The notes under the pieces: model-generated
What the model was told of the DNA's origin: nothing
Databases searched by the model: none
The model's input: the letters and a program-made list of their open reading frames with translations, nothing else
Assembly (NCBI RefSeq): GCF_014873915.1
Contig: NZ_JADBEJ010000005.1
Coordinates: 3,534,001 to 3,598,000 of the forward strand
Direction of reading: 5' to 3'
DNA from: Amycolatopsis roodepoortensis
GTDB lineage: Bacteria > Actinomycetota > Actinomycetes > Mycobacteriales > Pseudonocardiaceae
Length of the DNA stretch: 64,000 nt
In this document: positions 14,833 to 22,511 of the stretch, piece by piece
How positions within the stretch are numbered: the first letter of the stretch is position 1
How the letters are laid out: every line of letters starts with the position of its first letter
Position numbers and translations under genes: made by a program

Positions 14833-16287
14833 TCAGGCGTAGGAGGCGACCAGTTCGACCAGCGTCCGCGCCGCGAATCCGGTGGCCCCCGGCACGACGT
14901 CGGCGTAGGTCTTGTCGGCCCGCGCGGGGCCGGCGATGTCGAGATGCGCCCACGGCACGTCGCCGACGAACTCCCGAAGGAACAGCGCCGCGACGATGCC
15001 ACCGGGGCCACCCGGCGCCTGCCGGACGTCACCGAGCGAACCCCGCACGGTTTCGGCCAGGTCCTCCAGCAGCGGCATCCGCCACCATGCCTCGCCGACC
15101 CGCTCGCCCGCCTTCGTGACCCGCTCCGCGAGCGCGTCCTCGGTGGCGAAGACGCCGCCGGTGCGGACGCCGAGCGAGACCTTCATGGCCCCGGTCAGGG
15201 TCGCCGCGTCGATCACCGCGTCCGGCTTGTGCTTCTTGATGCCGTAGACGAGCGCGTCGGCCAGGACCATGCGGCCCTCGGCGTCGGTGTTGCCCACCTC
15301 GGTGGTCTTGCCGCCGTAGTGCCGGACGATGTCGCCAGGCCGGTACGACGAACCGGACACGTGGTTTTCGGCGGCGGGCACCAGCCCGGTCACCTTCACC
15401 GGCAGGCGCAGCGCCGCGATCGCGCGGACCGCGGCGATGATCGCCGCGCCGCCCGCCATGTCGGTGCGCATGAGGTGCATGCCGTCGGCCGGTTTGATCG
15501 AAAGACCGCCGGTGTCGAAGGTGATGCCTTTGCCCACCAGCAGCAGGTGCGTCGTCGCCCCGCGCGGCCGGTATTCCAGCTCGATCAGCCGCGGCGGCGC
15601 GGCCGACCCGCCGCCGACGGCGAGCACGCCGCCGAAGCCCTGTTCGGCCAGCCACTTCTCGTCCCGCGCCGTCACGGTCAGGTTCGGGATGCCCCCGGCG
15701 ACCCTGGCCGCCGTATCGGCGAGCCAGGCGGGGGTCTTGACGTTCGACGGCGTGTTCGCCAGATCGCGCGCGAACGCGGCGGCCGCGGCGAGTTCGCGGA
15801 CCCGCTCCAGGTCGCCCTCGTGCCGTGTGATCAAGCGCACGGTCCGCAAGGTCGGCTTCGGCTCCTCGGCCGTCACCGTGAACCGGTAACCGCCGAGCAG
15901 CAGCCCGAACGCGAGTTCCTCGATGTGCTCGGCGCCCGCGTCTTCGGGCAGTTCGACGGCGAAGGAGCGGAACGCCTTCTGCCCCGCCTTGACGTCTTCT
16001 TCCAGCGCCGACGAAACGGCGCGGACCAGTGCGGCACCGGCCTTGCGGTACTGCTTCGGCTCGCCGTCGCCGACCCCCGCCAGCCAGCGGACGGCGCCCG
16101 TCGGGACGGTCTGCACGTCACCGGCCTTGCCGGTGGGCCGCACGCCGCCGATCTCCGCGAGCCCGGCGTCACCGTCCTCTTCGGACGGCGCGGCGATCAG
16201 CTTGGCCAGCGGCGTACCGCGCCTGAGGTCGTCCGAGACTTCGAGTTCGAGCAGCTTCCCCGGAACGGGGGGTAGCGGGTTACGCAC
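14833..16287 (-). CDS. pepA: Leucyl aminopeptidase (M17 family)
   Basis: A 484-residue cytosolic M17 aminopeptidase that removes N-terminal residues from peptides with two metal ions. The N-terminal domain (1-150) is variable; the catalytic domain contains LLLVGKGITFDTGGLSIK (metal Lys and Asp), MRTDMAGGAAI, the signature NTDAEGRMVLADAL and DAATLTGA. Length agrees with the family (about 480-500). The start is GTG with GGAGG further upstream. It follows the DUF3117 gene on the same strand, with a hairpin between them. Confidence 0.95.
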   Translation of the reverse strand: MRNPLPPVPGKLLELEVSDDLRRGTPLAKLIAAPSEEDGDAGLAEIGGVRPTGKAGDVQTVPTGAVRWLAGVGDGEPKQYRKAGAALVRAVSSALEEDVKAGQKAFRSFAVELPEDAGAEHIEELAFGLLLGGYRFTVTAEEPKPTLRTVRLITRHEGDLERVRELAAAAAFARDLANTPSNVKTPAWLADTAARVAGGIPNLTVTARDEKWLAEQGFGGVLAVGGGSAAPPRLIELEYRPRGATTHLLLVGKGITFDTGGLSIKPADGMHLMRTDMAGGAAIIAAVRAIAALRLPVKVTGLVPAAENHVSGSSYRPGDIVRHYGGKTTEVGNTDAEGRMVLADALVYGIKKHKPDAVIDAATLTGAMKVSLGVRTGGVFATEDALAERVTKAGERVGEAWWRMPLLEDLAETVRGSLGDVRQAPGGPGGIVAALFLREFVGDVPWAHLDIAGPARADKTYADVVPGATGFAARTLVELVASYA

Positions 16288-16319
16288 AGTGAGCGACCTC
16301 CGGGCGCAGATGAACCGCG

Positions 16320-16347
16320 ACCCCGGCCTCCGAAGGGAGACCGGGGT
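16320..16347. terminator. Hairpin between DUF3117 gene and pepA
   Basis: ACCCCGG (16320-16326) pairs with CCGGGGT (16341-16347), with an inner stem CTCC/GGAG around GAA. It would end the minus-strand DUF3117 transcript before pepA; there is no T-tract. Confidence 0.5.
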
Positions 16348-16377
16348 GCGGGTGGTTGAACGTTGGTGCGGTCCGGC

Positions 16378-16545
16378 TCAGCCGGTGACCTCCTGCAAGG
16401 CCGCGCCGAGATCCTTCGCTTCTTCCGCGGAGAGTTCGACGACGAGACGCCCACCACCTTCGAGTGGTACGCGCATCACGAGGCCCCGCCCCTCCTTAGT
16501 CACTTCGAGGGGACCATCTCCGGTCCGGGGCTTCATGGCCGCCAT
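16378..16545 (-). CDS. DUF3117 small conserved protein
   Basis: A 55-residue protein beginning MAAMKPRTGDGPLEVTKEGR and ending ELSAEEAKDLGAALQEV, the full DUF3117 family, which is almost universal in actinobacteria and always very short. Its function is not known. The ATG at 16545 is chosen over a longer frame because the family starts here and GGAGGGAG lies seven bases upstream. Confidence 0.88.
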   Translation of the reverse strand: MAAMKPRTGDGPLEVTKEGRGLVMRVPLEGGGRLVVELSAEEAKDLGAALQEVTG

Positions 16546-16740
16546 AGCGTGCTCCCTCCGTCTCAACCGGCGCGCCCGGGTCGCGCTCGTCAAAGCCAGC
16601 CGGGTCTACTGTCCATTGTCCCTCATCAGCGGCCGAGCGCGAACGCGGACCGATCTTTTGCCGCCGTATCGGTGCTGGTATGCGGCTCGCGAGGCTGAAA
16701 GACTCCTCTCAGACCGCAGTTTCGCCGACTAGGAGATCCC

Positions 16741-17535
16741 GTGACCACATCCGACGTTCTGCTGACCGCCGACGCCGATGGCGTGCGCACCTTCACGCTG
16801 AACCGGCCGCAGGCGTACAACTCGCTGACCGTCGAACTCAAGGAACTGCTGCTGGCGGGCCTGACCGAGGCCGCGGCCGACGACAGTGTCCGCGCGGTCG
16901 TGCTGACCGGTTCGGGCAAGGCGTTCTGCGCCGGGCAGGACCTGAAGGAGCACGTCGGGCTGCTGCAGGCGGGTGACCCGGCGCCGCTACACACGGTCAA
17001 GGAGCACTACAACCCGATCGTCAAGACGATCGTCGGGATGCCGAAGCCGGTCATCGCGGCGGTGAACGGCCCGGCGGCCGGCGCGGGCGCGGCCTTCGCG
17101 TACGCGAGCGACCTCCGGATCGCCGCGACGTCGGCGAACTTCCTGATGGCGTTCGCGAACGTCGGCCTCGGGCCGGACTCGGGCGCGTCGTGGACGCTGC
17201 AGCGGCTGATCGGTCTCGGCCGCGCGGCCGAACTGATGCTGCTGGCGCGCACGGTCGACGCCGCCGAAGCCCTCACGCTGGGCCTGGTCAGCGAGGTCGT
17301 GCCGGACGAGGAACTGGCCGCCCGCGCGCAGAAGGTCGCCGCGAAGCTCGCTGCCGGCCCGACGGTCGCGTACGCGAAGATCAAGAACGTCCTGTCGGTC
17401 GCCGCCGAGTCGTCCCTCGAAACCGCGCTGGCGGCCGAGGACGAGGCCCAGACCGCGCTCGGCGCGACCGCCGACCACACCGAGGCCGTCGAGGCCTTCG
17501 TGGGCAAGCGCAAGCCGAACTTCCAGGGCAAGTGA
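16741..17535 (+). CDS. Enoyl-CoA hydratase/isomerase family protein
   Basis: A 264-residue crotonase-fold enzyme. The CoA and oxyanion-hole elements are visible: LTGSGKAFCAGQDLKEH (residues about 55-72) and AAVNGPAAGAGAAFAYASDLRIA (about 101-123). The second acidic catalytic position is FANVGLGPDSGASW, where Asp replaces the usual Glu region seen in hydratases, closer to PaaG-type isomerases. It would act on acyl-CoA thioesters in beta-oxidation or aromatic acid degradation. GGAG lies nine bases before the GTG. The upstream 195 bases contain no other gene. Confidence 0.9.
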   Translation: MTTSDVLLTADADGVRTFTLNRPQAYNSLTVELKELLLAGLTEAAADDSVRAVVLTGSGKAFCAGQDLKEHVGLLQAGDPAPLHTVKEHYNPIVKTIVGMPKPVIAAVNGPAAGAGAAFAYASDLRIAATSANFLMAFANVGLGPDSGASWTLQRLIGLGRAAELMLLARTVDAAEALTLGLVSEVVPDEELAARAQKVAAKLAAGPTVAYAKIKNVLSVAAESSLETALAAEDEAQTALGATADHTEAVEAFVGKRKPNFQGK

Positions 17536-17536
17536 C

Positions 17537-17582
17537 CTCGTGAGTGGCTAGGACGGTTCTAACCGTCCTAGCCACTCACGAG
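17537..17582. terminator. Perfect 22-bp hairpin at convergent ends of hydratase and tag
   Basis: Arms 17537-17558 and 17561-17582 are exact complements with a two-base spacer. The right arm includes the tag stop codon. It serves as a bidirectional terminator between two genes that end 41 bases apart. Confidence 0.75.
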
Positions 17583-18148
17583 CCGGCCCGGAAGCAGTCC
17601 TTCACGTGGTCGTCGACCATCCCTGTCGCCTGCATCAGCGCGTAACAGGTCGTCGGCCCGAGGAACACGAAACCGCGCTTCTTGAGTTCCTTCGCCATCG
17701 CCTTCGACTCGTCGGTGATCGCCGGGACGTCTGCCATCCGCCGCGGCCGGGTGTGCGACGAAGGCGCGAACGACCACAGCAGGTCGTCCAGCGAACCGTC
17801 GAGTTCCTCGATCGCCCGCGCGTTGGTGATCGCCGCCAGGATCTTCGCCCGGTTCCGCACGATCGACGCGTCCTGCATCAGCCGCTCGACGTCGTCGTCG
17901 GTGAAGGCCGCGACCTTCTTGGGCTTGAACTTCTCGAACGCCTTCCGGAACGACTCCCGTTTCCGCAGGATCGTGATCCACGAAAGCCCGGACTGGAACG
18001 ACTCCAGGCACAGGCGTTCGTACAGTTCCTCGTCGCCGTGGAGCGGGAAACCCCATTCGGTGTCGTGGTACTCGGCGTAGTCCGGGGCCGAGTTGCCCCA
18101 CGAACACCGCTTGATCCCGTCCGCGCCCAGCAGACCCGCCTCAGCCAA
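17576..18148 (-). CDS. tag: DNA-3-methyladenine glycosylase I
   Basis: A 190-residue Tag enzyme that excises 3-methyladenine from DNA. Typical features are KRCSWGN near the N-terminus, YHDTEWGFPLHGDEELYERL, the helix-hairpin-helix region with QSGLSWITILRKRESFR and the C-terminal GPTTCYALMQATGMVDDH that holds zinc-site residues. It is the last gene of the seven-gene PadR operon and overlaps the SRPBCC gene by eight bases. Confidence 0.94.
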   Translation of the reverse strand: MAEAGLLGADGIKRCSWGNSAPDYAEYHDTEWGFPLHGDEELYERLCLESFQSGLSWITILRKRESFRKAFEKFKPKKVAAFTDDDVERLMQDASIVRNRAKILAAITNARAIEELDGSLDDLLWSFAPSSHTRPRRMADVPAITDESKAMAKELKKRGFVFLGPTTCYALMQATGMVDDHVKDCFRAGS

Positions 18149-18590
18149 CCCGGTACCCCTCCGCGTACTTCACGAATCTCTGCAGGCACAGCCGCAGTCC
18201 CAGTTCGAAGCCCGGTTTCGCGACCGGCCAGCCGAGCCGCCCGACGACGCCGAACGGCGGCCGCAGATGCTCCGCCCAGACGAACGTCGACGCGTGCGGC
18301 CCCTTCTCGATCACCTGGAACACCCCGGTGCCCTGCACGATCTTGCCGGTATGCCGCACGACGCAGCGCAGCGGCGGTTCCCAGCCGGTGATCTCCATGG
18401 TGTCGGTGAACCCGATCCCGGCGACGCCGGTGAACGCCGACAGTTTCGAGCCCACGCTGCGCCCGTTGCCCTCGACGACCTTGACCTCGGTGCCGAGCAT
18501 CCATTCGCTCTGGCGTTCCCAATCGGTCAGGGCGAGCCACGCCGTCCCGGCCGGTACCGCGACGTCGACGGAGACGACGACATCGGTCAC
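18141..18590 (-). CDS. SRPBCC-fold (START-like) protein
   Basis: A 149-residue protein of the polyketide cyclase/dehydrase-like SRPBCC family, with VSVDVAVPAGTAWLALTDWERQSEWM at the N-terminus and a closing amphipathic helix (FELGLRLCLQRFVKYAEGY). The fold makes a deep hydrophobic cavity for lipids or aromatic compounds. The ligand is unknown. It overlaps the DivIVA-like gene by four bases and tag by eight. Confidence 0.82.
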   Translation of the reverse strand: MTDVVVSVDVAVPAGTAWLALTDWERQSEWMLGTEVKVVEGNGRSVGSKLSAFTGVAGIGFTDTMEITGWEPPLRCVVRHTGKIVQGTGVFQVIEKGPHASTFVWAEHLRPPFGVVGRLGWPVAKPGFELGLRLCLQRFVKYAEGYRVG

Positions 18591-18889
18591 CTGGCGCCCT
18601 CGCGCTCGGCCTCCAGCTCGGCCACCTTGGCGCGCAGCTCCTCGATCTCGACGCCGAGCCGCCGCATGACCCAGTCCACTTCGGACATCTTGTAGCCGCG
18701 CAGCACCATCTGGTAGCGGACTGCGTGGACGTCCTCGGCGGTGATGTCCTCCGCGGGCAGCCTGGTCGGCGAGCTGCCCGGCGGCAGCGGGGCGAGCTCC
18801 TCACCCCGGCCGAACACCACGGCGGCCAGTAAGAACACCACGGCGGCCACCAGCAGCATGACTACGAGATAGATCAGGGCGGTCGTCAC
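18587..18889 (-). CDS. DivIVA-domain membrane protein
   Basis: A 100-residue protein: one N-terminal membrane helix (residues 3-26) then a DivIVA-like stretch, ITAEDVHAVRYQMVLRGYKM followed by EVDWVMRRLGVEIEELRAKV, and a short coiled coil. DivIVA domains bind curved membrane at poles and septa in actinomycetes; this short form corresponds to the Rv1209-type protein found near tag and gpgS. The GTG start at 18889 overlaps the upstream stop (GTGA). Confidence 0.82.
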   Translation of the reverse strand: MTTALIYLVVMLLVAAVVFLLAAVVFGRGEELAPLPPGSSPTRLPAEDITAEDVHAVRYQMVLRGYKMSEVDWVMRRLGVEIEELRAKVAELEAEREGAR

Positions 18890-19557
18890 GCGACGATCGT
18901 GGCACACGAACGCCACGATCGTCGCGCCAGCAAGGCGAGTCGCACGCTGACCACGACCCAGAGCACCATGAGGATCCCGCACGGCACCGACAGGAACAGC
19001 CTCGACGCGTCGATGACGCCGGTGGCGATCACCAGCAGCGCCACCGAAAGCAGGTTCAGGCCGACGGCCTCGCCGATCAGCACGCCGGCGGTCTTGACCA
19101 GCCGGGCGCCGTCCAGCCGCCGGGAAAGCCAGCGCATGGAGACGAGGGCGATCACGCCCAGCACCGGCACGATGAAGACCGAACCGTGGGTGAACTGGGC
19201 GATGTACTTGTACCAACCCGGCGTCGGCGCGAGCTGCGACCACTCGCCGAAGGTCCATTTGCGGGCGAACTCCCAGGCGAGCTGCATCATCGGCACACCG
19301 AGGATCAGTTTCCACAGCGTGCGGGTGCCGCTGTGCATCCCCAGTTCGGCCTGATAGTCCCGGGCGATCAGGTGCACCGGCCCGAAATCGGCGACGGCAC
19401 GCCGCTGCGCCTCTTGTTCGCTCCAGCCGCCGTCGCGGTACGCGTCCGCGGCGTCGTCGAGCCCGTCCCGCGCTTCACGCAGCAGATCCCGCTTCGCCGA
19501 CGCCGGGCCGTCCAGCCGCGCGCGCAACTCCCCGAGATAGGCCTCGATCACCGTCAT
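18886..19557 (-). CDS. HAAS/permease-prefix-type membrane protein, paralogue 3
   Basis: A 223-residue protein. Residues 1-75 are a soluble helical domain (MTVIEAYLGELRARLDGP, then REARDGLDDAADAYR and AVADFGPVHLIARDYQAEL) of the HAAS/permease-prefix type that accompanies PadR regulators. Residues about 85-215 contain four membrane helices. It overlaps its neighbours by four bases on each side and is about 40-50 per cent like the next two genes by eye. The role is unknown; domain pairing with PadR suggests a membrane effector or signal receptor. Confidence 0.8.
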   Translation of the reverse strand: MTVIEAYLGELRARLDGPASAKRDLLREARDGLDDAADAYRDGGWSEQEAQRRAVADFGPVHLIARDYQAELGMHSGTRTLWKLILGVPMMQLAWEFARKWTFGEWSQLAPTPGWYKYIAQFTHGSVFIVPVLGVIALVSMRWLSRRLDGARLVKTAGVLIGEAVGLNLLSVALLVIATGVIDASRLFLSVPCGILMVLWVVVSVRLALLARRSWRSCATIVA

Positions 19558-20204
19558 GCCGTGGTTCTCCAACTCCGCGCGGCGACCGTGAGCCGCATGC
19601 TGAACAGGATCCAGGTTCCGGACATGACCGCGCACGGCACGCTGACGAGCATGCGGGCCGGCTCCAGCAGCCCGGTCGCGCCGCCGTAGGTCGCGACGGC
19701 GACGAGGTTCAACCCCACGGCCGCGGCCAGCACCCACGAGACCGCGCGCGCGACCGGCGGACCGGCCGCCCGCCGCGAGAGCAGCCTTGCCGCGATCAGC
19801 CCGGCGATCGCGACGGCCGGGGACGCCGCCGCCAGCGTGTCGGCCGTGCCGATCGCGCGGTGGTACCAGGACGGCGCGGCGCCGAGCGCAGACCAGTCGG
19901 CGAAGCTCCGCGCCAGATCCCAGCCGAGGATCAGCAGCGGGACACCGGCGATCAGCTCCCATAGGACACGGATGTCGCGCCGCAGCCCCAGTTCCGCCTG
20001 GTAGTCGCGGGCGATCAGGTCTGCGGGGCCGAAGTCGGCGACGGCACGGCGTTCGGCTTCCGCCTCGTCCACACCGCCCGCGCGGTAGGCGTCGGCCGCG
20101 TCGACCAGACCGTCCCTCGCTTCGGTGAGCAGATCGGCTTTCGCCGCCGACGGCCCGCGCAGCCGTCGTTCGAGTTCGCCGACGTAGGCCTCGATCGCGT
20201 TCAT
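19554..20204 (-). CDS. HAAS/permease-prefix-type membrane protein, paralogue 2
   Basis: A 216-residue protein with the same plan: soluble prefix (MNAIEAYVGELERRLRGP, TEARDGLVDAADAYRAGG, VADFGPADLIARDYQAELG) and four membrane helices (residues about 88-210). The middle loop, FADWSALGAAPSWYHRAI, aligns with the corresponding loops of the other two paralogues. It overlaps both neighbours by four bases. The function is unknown. Confidence 0.8.
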   Translation of the reverse strand: MNAIEAYVGELERRLRGPSAAKADLLTEARDGLVDAADAYRAGGVDEAEAERRAVADFGPADLIARDYQAELGLRRDIRVLWELIAGVPLLILGWDLARSFADWSALGAAPSWYHRAIGTADTLAAASPAVAIAGLIAARLLSRRAAGPPVARAVSWVLAAAVGLNLVAVATYGGATGLLEPARMLVSVPCAVMSGTWILFSMRLTVAARSWRTTA

Positions 20205-20866
20205 GCGGCGAGCGCGGGCCGGGGCCGGAAAGCCGGTGCGAGCAGCCAGAAACTGAAGGCGACCCAGCCGAGCGCCACCAGGTTGCACACGAGGCTCACG
20301 TTCATCCTCGACGGATCGAGGACCGTGGTGCTCACGGTGAGCAGCAGCAGCGCCAGCAGGTTCGTGCCCGCCGCGGCACCCACCGTCCACCGCGTCACCT
20401 TCCCCAGGCTCACGCTGTCGAGCCTGCGCCCCAGCCGCCGGGCCCCGAAAAGCGACACCGCTCCGATCACGGCCGGAACGAGGACCAGGACGCCGAAGAT
20501 CTCGATGACGGCCGTGAACCACTCCGGGTTCGGTTTCCCCGAACGGCTCCAGTCGCCATAGGTCCAGATCCGCGCCAGCTCCCAGGTCACCTGGATCAGC
20601 GGCACGCCGACGATGACCTTCCACAACGTGCCGATATCGCCGCGCAACGCCAGCTCGGCCTGGTACTCGCGGGCGATCACAGCGGCCGGGCCGAAGTCGG
20701 CGACGGCACGGCGTTCGGCTTCCACCTCGCCGGCACCGCCTTCGCGATACGCCTCGGCCGCGTCGACCAGACCGTCCCTGGCCTCGGTGAGCAGATCGGT
20801 CTTCGCCCTCGCCGACCCGTTCAGCCGGCTGTCCAAGTCGCCGAGGTAGGCCTCGATCGTGCTCAT
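20201..20866 (-). CDS. HAAS/permease-prefix-type membrane protein, paralogue 1
   Basis: A 221-residue protein: prefix MSTIEAYLGDLDSRLNGSA, TEARDGLVDAAEAYREGG, VADFGPAAVIAREYQAELA, then four membrane helices. The loop between helices 1 and 2 has WTYGDWSRSGKPNPEW, matching FGEWSQLAPTPGWY in paralogue 3. It is the first gene after PadR and overlaps its stop by four bases. The tandem arrangement shows local duplication. Confidence 0.8.
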   Translation of the reverse strand: MSTIEAYLGDLDSRLNGSARAKTDLLTEARDGLVDAAEAYREGGAGEVEAERRAVADFGPAAVIAREYQAELALRGDIGTLWKVIVGVPLIQVTWELARIWTYGDWSRSGKPNPEWFTAVIEIFGVLVLVPAVIGAVSLFGARRLGRRLDSVSLGKVTRWTVGAAAGTNLLALLLLTVSTTVLDPSRMNVSLVCNLVALGWVAFSFWLLAPAFRPRPALAA

Positions 20867-21189
20867 GCCGTGCTCCCCCCGAGGACACCACCGATCACGG
20901 TGGTGAACTCCTGCCACTCCGCCCGTTCCGCGGCCAGCGCCTTCTGCCCTGAGCGCGTGAGCTTGTACGTACGACGTTTGCGGCCGGACACGACGTCCCA
21001 TTCGCTGGCGAGGAATCCGGCGCGCTCCAAGCGGCGAAGCGCCGGGTAGACGGTGCCCGTCGGCAAGTCGAGCGCGCCGTCACTGCGGAGCTGGAGCGCC
21101 TCGATGATGGCGTACCCGTGCAGCTTCCGGCCGTCGAGGACGGCGAGGAGCAGCGCGTCGAGGTGCCCGCGCAGGCTGTCGGCCTTCAT
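20863..21189 (-). CDS. PadR-family transcriptional regulator
   Basis: A 108-residue repressor with the PadR winged helix: LDALLLAVLDGRKLHGYAII, the recognition region LDLPTGTVYPALRRLERAGF and the wing SEWDVVSGRKRRTYKLT. It heads a seven-gene operon and probably controls it. On the minus strand TAGACT ends eight bases before the ATG, so the mRNA may be leaderless; an 11-bp palindrome covers this -10 box. The inducing signal is unknown. Confidence 0.9.
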   Translation of the reverse strand: MKADSLRGHLDALLLAVLDGRKLHGYAIIEALQLRSDGALDLPTGTVYPALRRLERAGFLASEWDVVSGRKRRTYKLTRSGQKALAAERAEWQEFTTVIGGVLGGSTA

Positions 21190-21192
21190 AGA

Positions 21193-21203
21193 TAGACAGT
21201 CTA
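21193..21203. promoter_or_regulatory. Palindrome over the padR -10 box
   Basis: TAGACAGTCTA is an 11-bp perfect palindrome that contains the putative -10 (TAGACT on the minus strand) of the PadR operon. It is well placed for autorepression by PadR. Confidence 0.45.
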
Positions 21204-21290
21204 CACATCGCCGCGTACCAGGGTAGCCGGGACTTTCCCGGACCGGCCTCAGGGAATGTCCCCGAGATCACCCCGATTTCATAGATTTAG

Positions 21291-21306
21291 TGGCTACATG
21301 TAGCCA
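21291..21306. promoter_or_regulatory. 16-bp palindrome in the cydA promoter
   Basis: TGGCTACATGTAGCCA is perfectly palindromic and ends 23 bases before the cydA ATG. A -10 candidate, TACAGT at 21316-21321, lies eight bases before the ATG, so the palindrome covers the -35/spacer region and could be an operator for cydABDC. It does not match the Rex consensus. Confidence 0.55.
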
Positions 21307-21329
21307 GCCTACGTATACAGTGCTTCGAC

Positions 21330-22508
21330 ATGGACGCACTCCCGATCGCGAGACTCCAGTTCGCGACGACGACCTCGTTCCACTTCCTGTTCGTGCTGCT
21401 CACACTGGGGCTCGTGACACTCGTCGCGGTGATGCAGACACGCTCCGCGTTCGGCGCCAAGCCGGAACTCACGCGGATGACTCGCTTCTGGGGCAAGCTT
21501 TACGTGATCAATTACGCGCTGGGAATCGTCACCGGGATCGTGATGGAATTCCAGTTCGGGCTCACCTGGACCGGCCTGTCCGCGGTCGCGGGCGACGTCT
21601 TCGGCGCGCCGCTGGCCATCGAGACGCTGGTGGCCTTCTTCGCCGAATCGACCTTCCTGGGGCTCTGGATCTTCGGCTGGGGGCGGCTGAACAAATGGGT
21701 CCACCTGGCGCTGATCTGGCTGGTCACGCTGACCGCGTACGCCTCGGCGCTGTTCATCATGGTGGCCAACTCGTTCCTGCAGAACCCGGTCGGCACGCAC
21801 GCCGAGAACGGCGTGCTGAAACTCGACGACTTCGGCGCGCTGTTCACCAACCCGGCACTGACGAGCTCGCTGCCGCACGTGCTGAGCGCGGCGCTGATGA
21901 CCGGCGGCTTCTTCGTGGTCGGCGTCAGCGCGTACCACTTCATCAAGCGCACCAAGGAGATCGAGTTCTTCCAGCGGTCGATGCGGATCGGCGTGCTCAC
22001 CTCGCTCGTCGGCAGCACGCTGGTGATCGGCTTCGGCTTCGCCCAGTTCGGCCCGCTCGGGGAATACCACCCCGGCAAGCTGGAAGGAGCGGATCCCATC
22101 GTCGGTGTCTCACTGGGCTTCATGATCCAGATCGGGTTCATCGCCTTCCTCGCTTCGATCCTCGGCACGCTGCTGCTGTTCCGGAACTGGATCACCAAGG
22201 TGCGGCCGCTGCTGTACGTGATGGTGCTGGCCATCCCGTTGCCGTTCGTCGCGGCGATCCTCGGCTGGCTGGTGCGGGAGATCGGCCGTCAGCCGTGGCT
22301 GATCCGCGGGCAGCTGACCACCGCCGACGCCGTCGCGGCGATCCCGGCGGGGCAGATCCTGTTCTCCTTCATCGCTTTCACGCTGTTGTTCCTGGTGCTC
22401 GCGATCGCCGACTGGGTGCTGATGTCGCGGGTCGCGAAACGCGGCCCGGAGCCCGTCGAAGAGGCGGCCGCGCCGCGTGCCGAACTTCCCGTCCTGAGCG
22501 GAGTCTGA
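21330..22508 (+). CDS. cydA: Cytochrome bd ubiquinol oxidase subunit I
   Basis: A 392-residue membrane protein carrying the haems of cytochrome bd, a high-affinity quinol oxidase for low oxygen. The b595 ligand region ARLQFATTTSFHFLFV and the second His in LPHVLSAALMTGGFF are present, as is the quinol-site signature LGWLVREIGRQPWLI. At 392 residues it is shorter than the 450-520 common for CydA; the C-terminal part is reduced and the Q-loop is the short type. It heads cydABDC. TACAGT eight bases upstream suggests a very short or absent leader. Confidence 0.94.
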   Translation: MDALPIARLQFATTTSFHFLFVLLTLGLVTLVAVMQTRSAFGAKPELTRMTRFWGKLYVINYALGIVTGIVMEFQFGLTWTGLSAVAGDVFGAPLAIETLVAFFAESTFLGLWIFGWGRLNKWVHLALIWLVTLTAYASALFIMVANSFLQNPVGTHAENGVLKLDDFGALFTNPALTSSLPHVLSAALMTGGFFVVGVSAYHFIKRTKEIEFFQRSMRIGVLTSLVGSTLVIGFGFAQFGPLGEYHPGKLEGADPIVGVSLGFMIQIGFIAFLASILGTLLLFRNWITKVRPLLYVMVLAIPLPFVAAILGWLVREIGRQPWLIRGQLTTADAVAAIPAGQILFSFIAFTLLFLVLAIADWVLMSRVAKRGPEPVEEAAAPRAELPVLSGV

Positions 22509-22511
22509 CCG

